From Palsa-504 sp963808315 (GTDB lineage Bacteria; Actinomycetota; Actinomycetes; Streptosporangiales; Streptosporangiaceae), in NCBI GenBank assembly GCA_963808315.1, contig CAWEFK010000010.1, forward strand, positions 62,001 to 126,000: a DNA stretch of 64,000 bases. The letters are read 5' to 3'. Position numbers and translations under genes: made by a program. Numbering within the stretch: the first letter of the stretch is position 1; each line of letters starts with the position of its first letter. The notes below the pieces were generated by a model that was not told where the DNA came from, made no database searches, and was given only the letters and a program-made list of their open reading frames with translations. Positions 26,279-34,851 of this stretch are shown in pieces.

Positions 26279-27244
26279 ATGCGACGCTTCCTAGCGCTCA
26301 CCGCCGTTCCCCTGATTTCCTGTGCCGTCCTGGCCGGCTGCGGCTCGTCGAGTTCGTCGTCGTCGGCGGCGTCATCGTCGTCGTCGGCCGGCGCCAGCTC
26401 GGCGGTCACGGCCACGGGCTCGTTCGGCAAGGCTCCGACGGTAAACATCCCGAAGGCCAAGGCCGGCAGCAAGCTCGAGGTCAAGACGCTTATTCAGGGC
26501 ACCGGCACCACCTTGACCAAGGCCGACGCCCTGGCGGCGAACTTTGTCCTGTACTTCTGGTCAGGAACCAGTTCCTCGCTGAAGGCGAACACCTACACCA
26601 GCAACCCGACGGTGATCGGCGGCACGATGCTGCCGGGCCTGGAATCCGCGCTCGTCGGCGCGAAGGTCGGCAGCCGGGTTCTCGCCGTGATCCCGCCCGC
26701 GGAGGGTTACGGCACCACGGGCAACTCACAGCTCGGCATCACGGGCACCACCACGCTGGTGTTCGTCATCGACGTGCTCAAGTCTTACGCTGACACCGCG
26801 TCCGCGGCCGGCACGCAGGAGTCCAACGGCGGCGGCACCTTGCCGACGGTCACCGCGAAGGCGGGCACCGCGCCCACGCTCACCTTCCCGAAATCCTCAC
26901 CGCCGAGCACGCTCGTGGCGAAGACGCTGATCAAGGGCAGCGGCGCGAAGGTCGCCAAGAACGATTACGTCATCGCTCAGTACACCGGCTACATCTGGCG
27001 GACGAAGAAGGTCTTCGGTTCTTCCTGGTCGTCGGGCTCGCCGTTCGGTTTCGTCATCGGCGCGTCGCCCGAGCAGGTGATCCCCGGCTGGGACAAGGCG
27101 CTGGAAGGCCAGACCGTGGGCAGCCGGGTGATGCTCTCCATCCCGCCGGCCGACGGTTACGGCAAGACCGGTGAGTCCCAGGCGGGTATCACGGGCACCG
27201 ATACGCTGGTCTTCGTCGTCGACATCATCGACGCCCTCAAGTAA
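26279..27244 (+). CDS. lipoprotein with two tandem FKBP-type peptidyl-prolyl isomerase domains
   Basis: 321 residues from ATG 26279. The signal peptide has lipobox VLAGC at about residues 17-21, then a Ser/Ala linker, so it is predicted to be anchored outside the membrane. The first domain spans about 45-165 (ending ITGTTTLVFVIDVLKSY) and the second about 190-321 (NDYVIAQYTGYIWRTKKVF, VIPGWDKALEGQTVGSRVML, ending LVFVVDIIDALK). The second keeps more FKBP motifs (VIPGWDKAL and GSRVMLSIPPADGYG); the first is more diverged. FKBP genes usually follow pafA directly. Its last codons overlap the convergent DUF3866 gene. Confidence 0.92.
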   Translation: MRRFLALTAVPLISCAVLAGCGSSSSSSSAASSSSSAGASSAVTATGSFGKAPTVNIPKAKAGSKLEVKTLIQGTGTTLTKADALAANFVLYFWSGTSSSLKANTYTSNPTVIGGTMLPGLESALVGAKVGSRVLAVIPPAEGYGTTGNSQLGITGTTTLVFVIDVLKSYADTASAAGTQESNGGGTLPTVTAKAGTAPTLTFPKSSPPSTLVAKTLIKGSGAKVAKNDYVIAQYTGYIWRTKKVFGSSWSSGSPFGFVIGASPEQVIPGWDKALEGQTVGSRVMLSIPPADGYGKTGESQAGITGTDTLVFVVDIIDALK

Positions 27245-28364
27245 GGCTGAGCTGCTCACCCAGCAGGCGGCCGGCGTGCCGGCCTGCCGCCGCCGCGGTG
27301 AGAAAGTAAGCCAGGTCATCATCCAGTCCCCGGCCCATGCTGGACAAGGTGGCCGGGCAGGCGCGTAGCGCCGTCTCGAGTCCGTCGACGGGCACGGTGA
27401 CGATGCGGTGCCTGGCGCCCAGCGGTGCCGCCTGAACCGCGAGCTGGACCCCGAAGTCGCCGAGCGCGCCGTCCAGGGCCGGGATCACGACGTCGGCCCG
27501 GGCCAGCGCCACCCGGCCGTAGGCGGTCAGGCTGTGGTGCGAGACGCCGCGGTGCCTCACCCGCGGGTCTGCGTCGCTGACCCGCAGCGACGCCACCGGC
27601 TGTCCGCCCAGCGCCGCCACGGCATTGACCGCTTCTCCCGCCGCTACCCCGGAGAACCCCCACCGGGTCCCGGTGCCGAGGTTGCCTGGTCCCTGGGCGA
27701 CCACCGCGACGTCAGCGCCGAGTACATGCCGGGCGGCGAGCAGCCCGGTGTGCACGGTCACCGTCTCCAGGTCACCGCCGAACGACTGTCCGGTGGTGAT
27801 CGTCGCCGCCAGCCAGCCCGCGTCCTTCAGGCCCGCGCAAGTGCGGGAGAACCAGGCCGGCAGCGCCCCGCCGTCCTGCATGACGTACACCACCCGGACC
27901 GGCCGGCCAGAAATGGCGCTGCCACCACGGATCCGTTCCGCCGCATCGAAGACGCCGGCCAGCACGGCCGGGAGAGCCGAGTGCAGGTCGGCCACCACGA
28001 CGGGCATCCCGCCGATGTCATCGGCGTCGCGGAGCACGTCATGGTGCGGTGAGCCCTGTTCGTCCGCGCCGAGCACGGTCGCCTGCAGCGGCGTGTAGCG
28101 GGCCTTCACCAGGTGGCCGGCGAGCGGAGCGTCGGGCGGCAGCCGGTCGGGTACCGCGACCACGAGGGCGTAGCCGCCGGTGCCCAGGCCCAGGTCGAGG
28201 GCCGTCGTGTTGACCAGGACCCGGTCGCCAGGCTGCGGACGGCCGGTCAGCGCCGGATAGGCGAGCGCCCGGACCTGGGTACCATCGACCAAGACGTCGA
28301 GTTCGACCGCGCCCGGCCACTCGCGGCGGATGCCGCTGACCGTGCCGTTCCGCCATGTGATCAC
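27237..28364 (-). CDS. DUF3866 family protein
   Basis: 375 residues from GTG 28364 (VITWRNGTVSGIRREWPG); the frame is open further upstream but would collide with pafB. DUF3866 proteins are soluble and of unknown function, and recur beside pafB/pafC in actinomycetes, which matches this position. Internal segments include GDRVLVNTTALDLGLGTGGY, FGGDLETVTVHTGLLAARHV, VAVVAQGPGNLGTGTRWGFS and RHRGVSHHSLTAYGRVALAR. It is transcribed away from pafB, with about 93 bp for two promoters. I see no signal peptide or membrane helix. Confidence 0.85.
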   Translation of the reverse strand: MITWRNGTVSGIRREWPGAVELDVLVDGTQVRALAYPALTGRPQPGDRVLVNTTALDLGLGTGGYALVVAVPDRLPPDAPLAGHLVKARYTPLQATVLGADEQGSPHHDVLRDADDIGGMPVVVADLHSALPAVLAGVFDAAERIRGGSAISGRPVRVVYVMQDGGALPAWFSRTCAGLKDAGWLAATITTGQSFGGDLETVTVHTGLLAARHVLGADVAVVAQGPGNLGTGTRWGFSGVAAGEAVNAVAALGGQPVASLRVSDADPRVRHRGVSHHSLTAYGRVALARADVVIPALDGALGDFGVQLAVQAAPLGARHRIVTVPVDGLETALRACPATLSSMGRGLDDDLAYFLTAAAAGRHAGRLLGEQLSLT

Positions 28365-28457
28365 CCACGGCAGCCTAGCCGCGGGGCGGTCAGCGAGTCG
28401 CGATAGTACCCCGCGCCGTCTGCGAGACAATAACCTTGGAGTCCACGAGGGAGGGCC

Positions 28458-29432
28458 ATGTCGAAGCGCAAGACCGAGCGGCTCCTCGGCCTTGTTGTTT
28501 GCCTGCTCTCCACCGGGCGCTATCTCACCGCGGACCAGATCCGGCAGGCCGTGCCCGGTTATCCGGAACCGGATGACTTGTTCAAGCGCATGTTCGAGCG
28601 GGACAAGGAGGATCTGCGTGACCTCGGCGTGCCGCTGGAGACCGGCCTCAACCACCCGTTCGACGAGGATCTCGGCTACCGGATCAGGCAGCAGGCCTAC
28701 GAGCTGCCCGAGCTCCGGCTCGAGGCGGACGAGGCCGCCGTGCTCGGCCTGGCCGCCCGGGTCTGGCGGCGAGCTGAGCTGGCCGGCGCGGCCGCGGGCG
28801 CGCTGCTGAAGCTCCGGGCGGCCGGCATCGACACGACCGACCCGGGATCAGGCGAGCGTCCGTCCCGGCAGGCGATCGAACCCCGGCTGGGCCCGCCGGA
28901 GCCGGCCTTCGGGCCGTTGTGGGAAGCGGTCAGGGACCGCCGGCCGGTGACGTTCAGCTATCGCGCGGCCGGCCGCAGCGACCCGCAGCGGCGCGAGCTC
29001 GAGCCCTGGGGCGTGGTGAACCGGCACGGCCGCTGGTACGTGGCCGGCCGCGACCGCGGTCGCGATGCCACCCGGGTCTTCCGGCTGGGCCGGATCGCGG
29101 GGCCGGTGAAGTTCTGCGGTCCCCCGGGCAGCGTGACCGTGCCGGACGGCACCGAGGTCCGCGAGCTGGTCCGCGGCCGGGATTCCACGGCGGCTCCCGA
29201 GCGCACCGCGGTCCTCCGCGTCCGGGCCGGGGCCGGTGTCGGGTTGCGGCGGGACGCGGTCTCGGTGCAACCCGACGGCCCCCTGGGGGACTGGGACCTG
29301 GTGACCACCCGCTTCGAGGACGTGGGCTGGTTCGCCGACTACGCGGCCTCCTTCGGCTCGGATGCGGTCGTCCTTGACCCCCCGGACCTGCGGGAAGCCG
29401 TTATCCGCCGGCTGAAAGGCGTGCTCGCATGA
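28458..29432 (+). CDS. pafB: PafB, HTH-WYL transcriptional regulator
   Basis: 324 residues from ATG 28458 with GGAGGG upstream. PafB and PafC together activate a LexA-independent DNA-damage response in actinobacteria. The N-terminal winged helix contains TERLLGLVVCLLSTGRYLTA. The WYL domain shows GVVNRHGRWYVAGRDRGRDA and RVFRLGRIAGPVKF, and a WCX-type C-terminal domain follows. The gene overlaps pafC by 4 bp (ATGA), so the two are co-translated. Gene order with tatA, tatC and the helicase matches the mycobacterial locus. Confidence 0.93.
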   Translation: MSKRKTERLLGLVVCLLSTGRYLTADQIRQAVPGYPEPDDLFKRMFERDKEDLRDLGVPLETGLNHPFDEDLGYRIRQQAYELPELRLEADEAAVLGLAARVWRRAELAGAAAGALLKLRAAGIDTTDPGSGERPSRQAIEPRLGPPEPAFGPLWEAVRDRRPVTFSYRAAGRSDPQRRELEPWGVVNRHGRWYVAGRDRGRDATRVFRLGRIAGPVKFCGPPGSVTVPDGTEVRELVRGRDSTAAPERTAVLRVRAGAGVGLRRDAVSVQPDGPLGDWDLVTTRFEDVGWFADYAASFGSDAVVLDPPDLREAVIRRLKGVLA

Positions 29433-30400
29433 CCGCGTCAGTGACCTCCACCGAGCGGCTGCAGCGGCTGCTCGCCCTGGTGCCCTACGTGGTGAGCAGG
29501 AAGTCGGTGGGGCTGGCCGAGACGGCGACGGCGTTCGGGGTCAGCGAGCACGAGCTTGTCGATGACCTGAACCTGCTGTGGTGCGTTGAGCTGCGGGCCC
29601 CGGACCCCTACTGCCCGATCGACCTGTCCTACGAGGGCGGCGAGATCGTGGTCAGCCAGGCCGAATCCATCGCCCGGCCGCTGCGGCTGGCCGTGGACGA
29701 GGCCAGCGCGCTGCTCGTCGCGCTCCGGATGCTGGCCGAGGTGCCCGGCCACCAGGACCGGTCGGCGCTGTCCCGGCTGATCGCCAAGCTAGAGGCCGCG
29801 GCGGGCGAGGCCGCTGCGGCCAGTGCCCAGGTCGCGGTGCAGGTGGACATCCCCGACGCCGGAGCAGAAGCGTACGCGGTCCAGATCCGGGCGGCCCAGG
29901 CCGCGGGCCGGCGGCTGCACCTGAGCTACTACGTGCCTGGCCGGGACGAGACCACCGAACGTGACGTCGACCCGATACAGCTGCACATCGTGGAGGGACG
30001 GCCCTACCTGGAAGCCTGGTGCCTGCGGGCCGAGGCCGTGCGGCTGTTCCGGCTGGACCGGGTGCTCAGCCTCGAGGTGCTCGACGTGCCCTCCTCGCCG
30101 CACGCGGACGCGCAGCCCGTTGACGTGGACCAGGGCCTGTTCCGGCCGTCGGCCGATGACGTGCCGGTGGTGCTCGAGGTGTCCGCGGCCGGGCGCTGGG
30201 TCGCGGAGTACTACCCGTGCGAGTCGGTGACCGAGCTGGAAGACGGCAGGCTCCGGGTGGTGCTGCGCACCCCCGATACCGGCTGGGTGCGGCGGCTGGC
30301 CCTGCGGCTCGGCGAGGACGGCCGGATCCTGTCTCCCGCCTCGCTGGTCACCGAGATCCGGGAGGCCGCCACGGCCGCGCTGGGAAATTATGTCGTGTAG
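29429..30400 (+). CDS. pafC: PafC, HTH-WYL transcriptional regulator
   Basis: 323 residues, start overlapping the pafB stop. The N-terminal helix-turn-helix is TERLQRLLALVPYVVSRKSV followed by GLAETATAFGVSEHELVDDL. The WYL domain (about 140-225) includes RRLHLSYYVPGRDETTERDV and IVEGRPYLEAWCLRAEAV, in which YLEAW replaces the canonical WYL element. The C-terminal WCX-like region ends AATAALGNYVV. It is the obligate partner of PafB; the pair senses damage-linked DNA or RNA features through the WYL domains. Followed by about 160 bp before tatA. Confidence 0.92.
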   Translation: MTASVTSTERLQRLLALVPYVVSRKSVGLAETATAFGVSEHELVDDLNLLWCVELRAPDPYCPIDLSYEGGEIVVSQAESIARPLRLAVDEASALLVALRMLAEVPGHQDRSALSRLIAKLEAAAGEAAAASAQVAVQVDIPDAGAEAYAVQIRAAQAAGRRLHLSYYVPGRDETTERDVDPIQLHIVEGRPYLEAWCLRAEAVRLFRLDRVLSLEVLDVPSSPHADAQPVDVDQGLFRPSADDVPVVLEVSAAGRWVAEYYPCESVTELEDGRLRVVLRTPDTGWVRRLALRLGEDGRILSPASLVTEIREAATAALGNYVV

Positions 30401-30563
30401 GCCATCCGGTGGCCGCCGTGCTCCGAATAGATTCGTGAGTGAGCGGAGGGGAATAATCAGCCGGACGGTTTACCCGCCGTCCGCCTGCGGAAACGGTGCC
30501 CCCGTGCTGCTGCCGTGTAGACTCTGGCCGTGAAAGACGTCTCCCTGCTGATAGAGGACGGAC

Positions 30564-30950
30564 ATGATTGGTGACCTGTTCGATAGTCCCTGGAAGATCC
30601 TGATCGTAGCCGTTGTGCTCATCGTGCTGTTCGGGTCCAAGAAGCTGCCTTACGCGGCGCGCTCCCTGGGCCAGTCGATGCGCATCCTGAAGAAGGAGGT
30701 CCACGATCTGCGCGAAGACGAGTCCGCCTCGGGTACCGCGGGTTCCCCGGCTGCCTCCTCTTCTCCCGCCGCTTTCCCGCCGCCCGCGGAGATCGCCGCC
30801 AGCCAGCAGCCCGATCCGTCGCAGGCGCAGATCGACGCGCTCCAGCAGCAGATCCGCGACCTGCAGCGCGCGGCCACCCTGGACCAGGCCGCTCCGGTCC
30901 GGACGCCGGCCGAGGCCACGGTCCCGCAGCACACCCCGCAGTCCAGCTAG
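30564..30950 (+). CDS. tatA: Sec-independent protein translocase TatA
   Basis: 128 residues. One N-terminal membrane helix (KILIVAVVLIVLFGS) is followed by the conserved FGSKKLPYAARSLGQSM hinge and amphipathic helix, then a long Pro/Ala/Gln-rich tail ending QHTPQSS. This makes it TatA rather than TatB. TatA forms the pore-like assembly that moves folded twin-arginine proteins across the membrane. It lies 27 bp before tatC in the same operon, an arrangement conserved downstream of pafC. Confidence 0.95.
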   Translation: MIGDLFDSPWKILIVAVVLIVLFGSKKLPYAARSLGQSMRILKKEVHDLREDESASGTAGSPAASSSPAAFPPPAEIAASQQPDPSQAQIDALQQQIRDLQRAATLDQAAPVRTPAEATVPQHTPQSS

Positions 30951-30977
30951 GCCCCCGGCTAACCGCCGTCACAGATC

Positions 30978-31913
30978 ATGGCGAAACTTCCCGGGGCCAT
31001 CGCGGGTGCCCGCATCGTCGGCGAGCGCTTCGTGCAGTCGCAGCGCCAGCAGAATCCCGATGGCCGCATGCCGCTCATGGATCACCTCCGTGAGCTGCGT
31101 AACCGCGTCGTCAAGATGGCGCTCGGTCTCATCGCGGGAATGATCGTTGGCTTTATCTTCTTCACCCCGGTCTGGCATTTCATCGAGCGCCCGCTGTGCT
31201 CGGCGAAGGTACGGGGCTTCGCCGGATGCAGCAAGCTCGGCGTCAACATGCTCGCGCTCGACGGCCCGCTCGACTCCTTCTACCTGCGGGTGAAGGTCGC
31301 CGTCATCGTCGGGGTGATCCTGTCGTCGCCGGTCTGGCTCTACCAGGTCTGGGCCTTCATCGCTCCCGGCCTGTACTCCAGGGAGAAGCGCTGGAGCTAC
31401 ATATTCCTCGGCACGGCGGTCCCGCTGTTCCTGGTCGGCAACACCCTTGCCTACTGGTCGCTGGGCCGGTCGATGCACTACCTGCTCGGCCTGACGCCGA
31501 GTGGCGTCGCCAACATCATCCAGGTCGACCAGTACATGAGCTTCGTCATGACGATGCTGGTGGCTTTCGGGATCGCGTTCGAGGTGCCGCTGCTCATCAT
31601 CATGCTGAACCTGGCCGGCATCTTGACCCATGCGCGGTTCAGGAAGTGGCGCCGGCTGATGATCTTCGGGGTCTTCCTGATCGCCGGCATGGCCAACCCG
31701 AGTCCCGACCCGATCACCATGCTGATCCTCGGCGGGGCCTGCGCGGCCCTGGTCGAAGTGGCCGAGTTCATCGTGTGGTCCAACGACCGGCGCCGGGCCC
31801 GGCTGCACCCCGATCCCTACGCGGGCCTGGCCGACGACGAGCTGTCGCCGATTCACCTCGACGACAACGACCCGGACCCCGACCCGGATCCCAGGAACAG
31901 CCGGTTTAACTAG
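30978..31913 (+). CDS. tatC: Sec-independent protein translocase TatC
   Basis: 311 residues and six membrane helices. The N-terminal MPLMDHLRELRNRVVKMALG is the TatC signature that contacts the twin-arginine signal peptide. The conserved periplasmic segments DGPLDSFYLRVKVAVI and QVWAFIAPGLYSREKRW follow, and FGIAFEVPLLIIMLNLAGI forms helix 4-5. The tail is acidic (DDNDPDPDPDPRNSRFN). It pairs with TatA just upstream; TatB is not visible in the window. A long perfect inverted repeat just after the stop probably ends the transcript. Confidence 0.96.
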   Translation: MAKLPGAIAGARIVGERFVQSQRQQNPDGRMPLMDHLRELRNRVVKMALGLIAGMIVGFIFFTPVWHFIERPLCSAKVRGFAGCSKLGVNMLALDGPLDSFYLRVKVAVIVGVILSSPVWLYQVWAFIAPGLYSREKRWSYIFLGTAVPLFLVGNTLAYWSLGRSMHYLLGLTPSGVANIIQVDQYMSFVMTMLVAFGIAFEVPLLIIMLNLAGILTHARFRKWRRLMIFGVFLIAGMANPSPDPITMLILGGACAALVEVAEFIVWSNDRRRARLHPDPYAGLADDELSPIHLDDNDPDPDPDPRNSRFN

Positions 31914-31921
31914 ACGGCGCG

Positions 31922-31956
31922 CGCGGTCCCGTGACCGGAGTGGTCACGGGACCGCG
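31922..31956 (+). terminator. GC-rich hairpin after tatC
   Basis: A perfect 15-bp stem: 31922-31936 pairs with 31942-31956 around the loop GGAGT. It starts 9 bp after the tatC stop and ends 35 bp before the helicase start. No T-run follows, as is common for actinobacterial terminators. Confidence 0.7.
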
Positions 31957-31991
31957 ACCCGTGCTCCCGTCGAGGGCCTAATCTGGAACCC

Positions 31992-34803
31992 ATGACCACT
32001 CCGGCCGACCGGTACGCCTCGTTCCGCGAACGGCAGGCCGAACCGGAGTTTGCGTCCTTCCGCACGCTCTACGACTTCGCTTTCGACGACTTCCAGGTCG
32101 CGGCCTGCGGAGCGCTCAGCGCGGGCGACGGCGTGCTTGTGGCCGCGCCCACCGGGTCGGGCAAGACGGTGGTCGGGGAATACGCGGTGCACCTGGCGCT
32201 GGCCCAGGGTCGCAAGTGCTTCTACACCACTCCGATCAAGGCGCTGTCCAACCAGAAGTACGCCGACCTTGTCCGCCGCTACGACAACCAGACCGTGGGG
32301 CTGCTCACCGGCGACAACAGCATCAACTCCGGCGCGCCCGTGGTGGTGATGACCACGGAGGTGCTGCGCAACATGCTGTACACCGGCTCGGCGGCGCTGG
32401 CGCGCCTCGGCTACGTCGTCCTGGACGAGGTGCACTACCTGGCGGACAGAGCCCGCGGCGCGGTCTGGGAGGAGGTGATCATTCACCTGCCCGAATCGGT
32501 CCGGGTGGTGGCGCTGTCCGCGACGGTGAGCAACGCCGAGGAGTTCGGCGAGTGGCTGGATCAGGTCCGCGGCGGCACGTCGGTCATCGTGGACGAGCAC
32601 CGCCCGGTGCCGCTGTGGCAGCACGTGCTGGCCGGAAACCGGCTCTACGACCTGTTCACCGACGACGATCACACCCGGGTCAACTCCGAACTGCTCCGGG
32701 TGGCCCAGCGCGACACCTGGATCGAGCGCAAGGCCCCCGGCTCTTCGGGGTCTTCGGGGTCTTCGGGGCGACGCCCGCGCCGGTTCCCGCGCCTGTACCG
32801 GCCCGACGTCATCGCCCGGCTGGACGCCGACGGGCTGCTGCCCGCGATCACCTTCATCTTCAGCCGGGCCGGCTGCAACGCCGCGGTCGAGCAGTGCCTG
32901 GCGGCGGGCCTGCGGCTGACCATGCCGGAAGAGGCCGAGGCCATCCAGCGGACCGCCGAGCGCCGTACCGCCGACATCCCACCGGAGGACCTGGCCGTCC
33001 TCGGCTACGGCGAATGGCTGGACGGCCTGCGGCGGGGGATCGCGGCGCACCACGCCGGGATGCTGCCCGCCTTCAAGGAAGTGGTGGAGGAACTGTTCGC
33101 GGCCGGGCTGGTCCGCGCGGTGTTCGCGACCGAGACGCTCGCCCTGGGCATCAACATGCCAGGCCAGGACCGTGGTCATCGAAAAGCTGGACAAGTGGAA
33201 CGGCGAGACCCACGCGAACCTGACGGCGGGGGAGTACACCCAGCTGACCGGGCGTGCCGGGCGGCGCGGCATCGACGTCGAGGGTCACGCGGTCGTGCTG
33301 TGGCAGCCGGGGATGGATCCCGGCGCGGTCGCGGGCCTGGCCAGCACCCGTACCTACCCGCTCAACTCCAGCTTCCGGCCGTCCTACAACATGGCCGTCA
33401 ACCTGACCGGCTGGGCGGGCCGGGCCCGGGCCTCGGCCCTGCTCGAGTCCTCGTTCGCACAGTTCCAGGCCGATCGCGGAGTGGTCGGGCTGACCAGGCA
33501 GGTGCGCAAGAACACCACCGCGATGGCCGAGCTGGCCGTCGCGATGACCTGCGAGAAAGGTGATTTCGCCGAGTACGCGCAGATCAGGAGATCATTGTCC
33601 GAACGAGAAGGGGATCTGTCCCGGTCCAGGGCCTCGTCCCGGCGGGCGGAAGCCGCCCGGTCGCTCTCGCTGCTGCGCCCGGGTGACATCATCCGGGTGC
33701 CGGGCGGCCGGCGAGCCGGGATGGCGGTGGTCCTGCAACCGGGCCTGCATACGGCCCGGGGGAGTGAGGGCGGCAACGGACCCGGCCCGCTCGTGCTGAC
33801 CGAGGGACGGCAGGTGAAGAGGCTGGCGGTGGCGGACTTTCCCGTGCCGGCCGAGGTTATCGACAAGATACGGATTCCCGGCTCGTTCAGCCCCCGCTCG
33901 CCGCAGCACCGCAAGGATCTCGCGACCACGATGCGGAACCGGCTGGCGAGCCGCGACTTCACCGGCCCGGAGCAGGCCAGGCGGCCGAAGCGGGTGGCCG
34001 ACTGGGAGCGGGACGCTGATTCCGCCGCCGGCGTGACGGAGCTGCGGCAACGGATGCGGCGGCACCCGTGTCATGACTGTCCGGACCGGGAAGACCATGC
34101 CCGCTACGCCGAACGGTACATGCGGCTCAGGCGGGAGACCGAGGCGATCGAGCGCCGGGTGGCCGGCCGCTCGCATGTGATCGCCCGCACCTTCGGCCGG
34201 GTCTGCAGTGTGCTGGAACGACTCGGCTACCTGGCCGGCGACACGGTAACGCCCGACGGGCAGCGGCTGGGCCGCCTGTATACCGAGCTTGACCTGCTGG
34301 CCGCCGAATGCCTGCGCCGCGGCCAGTGGGACGGCCTGTCCCCGGCCGAGCTTGCCGCCTGCGTGTCCGCGCTGTCGTTCGAGTCGCGGCAGGCGGACGA
34401 CGCCCAGCCGCCCCGGCTGCCCAAGGGCCGGGTCCCCGAGGTCCTCTCCGCCATGGTCAGGACCTGGGGCGAGCTCGATCAGCTGGAGAAGGACAACGAC
34501 CTGTCGTTCCTGCGCGAGCCGGACCTCGGCTTCGCCTGGGCCGCGTACCGCTGGGCGCGGGGAGCCAAGCTGGAAGCCGTCCTGGACGAGGCATCCGACC
34601 TGACCCCCGGCGACTTCGTCCGCTCGGTGAAGCAGCTGATCGACCTCCTCGACCAGATCGCCTCAGCCATCCCGGCGGCCTCGTCAGCCCCCTCTGATCC
34701 GCAGAACGCCTCCCCGACATCGGTCGCTCTGGCCACGACGGCCCGCGCCGCGATCGACGCCATGCGCCGCGGCGTGATCGCCTACTCCGCCGTCGCTGAT
34801 TAG
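31992..34803 (+). CDS. helY: Ski2/Mtr4-like DEAD/DEAH helicase HelY (one-base frameshift)
   Basis: About 937 residues after repair. Motif I is AAPTGSGKTVVGEYA, motif II DEVHYL, motif III LSATVSNAEEFGEWL and motif VI QLTGRAGRRGID; a DSHCT-type C-terminal domain ends near 34800. The frame breaks inside motif V: LGINMPGQDRG is read, while removing one A at 33161 gives LGINMPARTVVIEKLDKWNG and joins the two halves. An SSG triple repeat (32742-32768) lies in a linker between the two RecA domains. HelY follows tatC in mycobacteria too. It is presumed to act in RNA metabolism. The frameshift sits in a core motif of an otherwise intact gene and is probably a sequence error. Confidence 0.9.
32742..32768 (+). 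repeat. three tandem 9-bp units in the helicase gene
   Basis: TCTTCGGGG occurs three times in a row, in frame, adding SSGSSGSSG to a surface linker between the helicase domains. Confidence 0.9.
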
Positions 34804-34851
34804 CCGCCTAGCCTGCGGTCCATCCTCGACCGGCCCGGACGGCGCAGCGGC

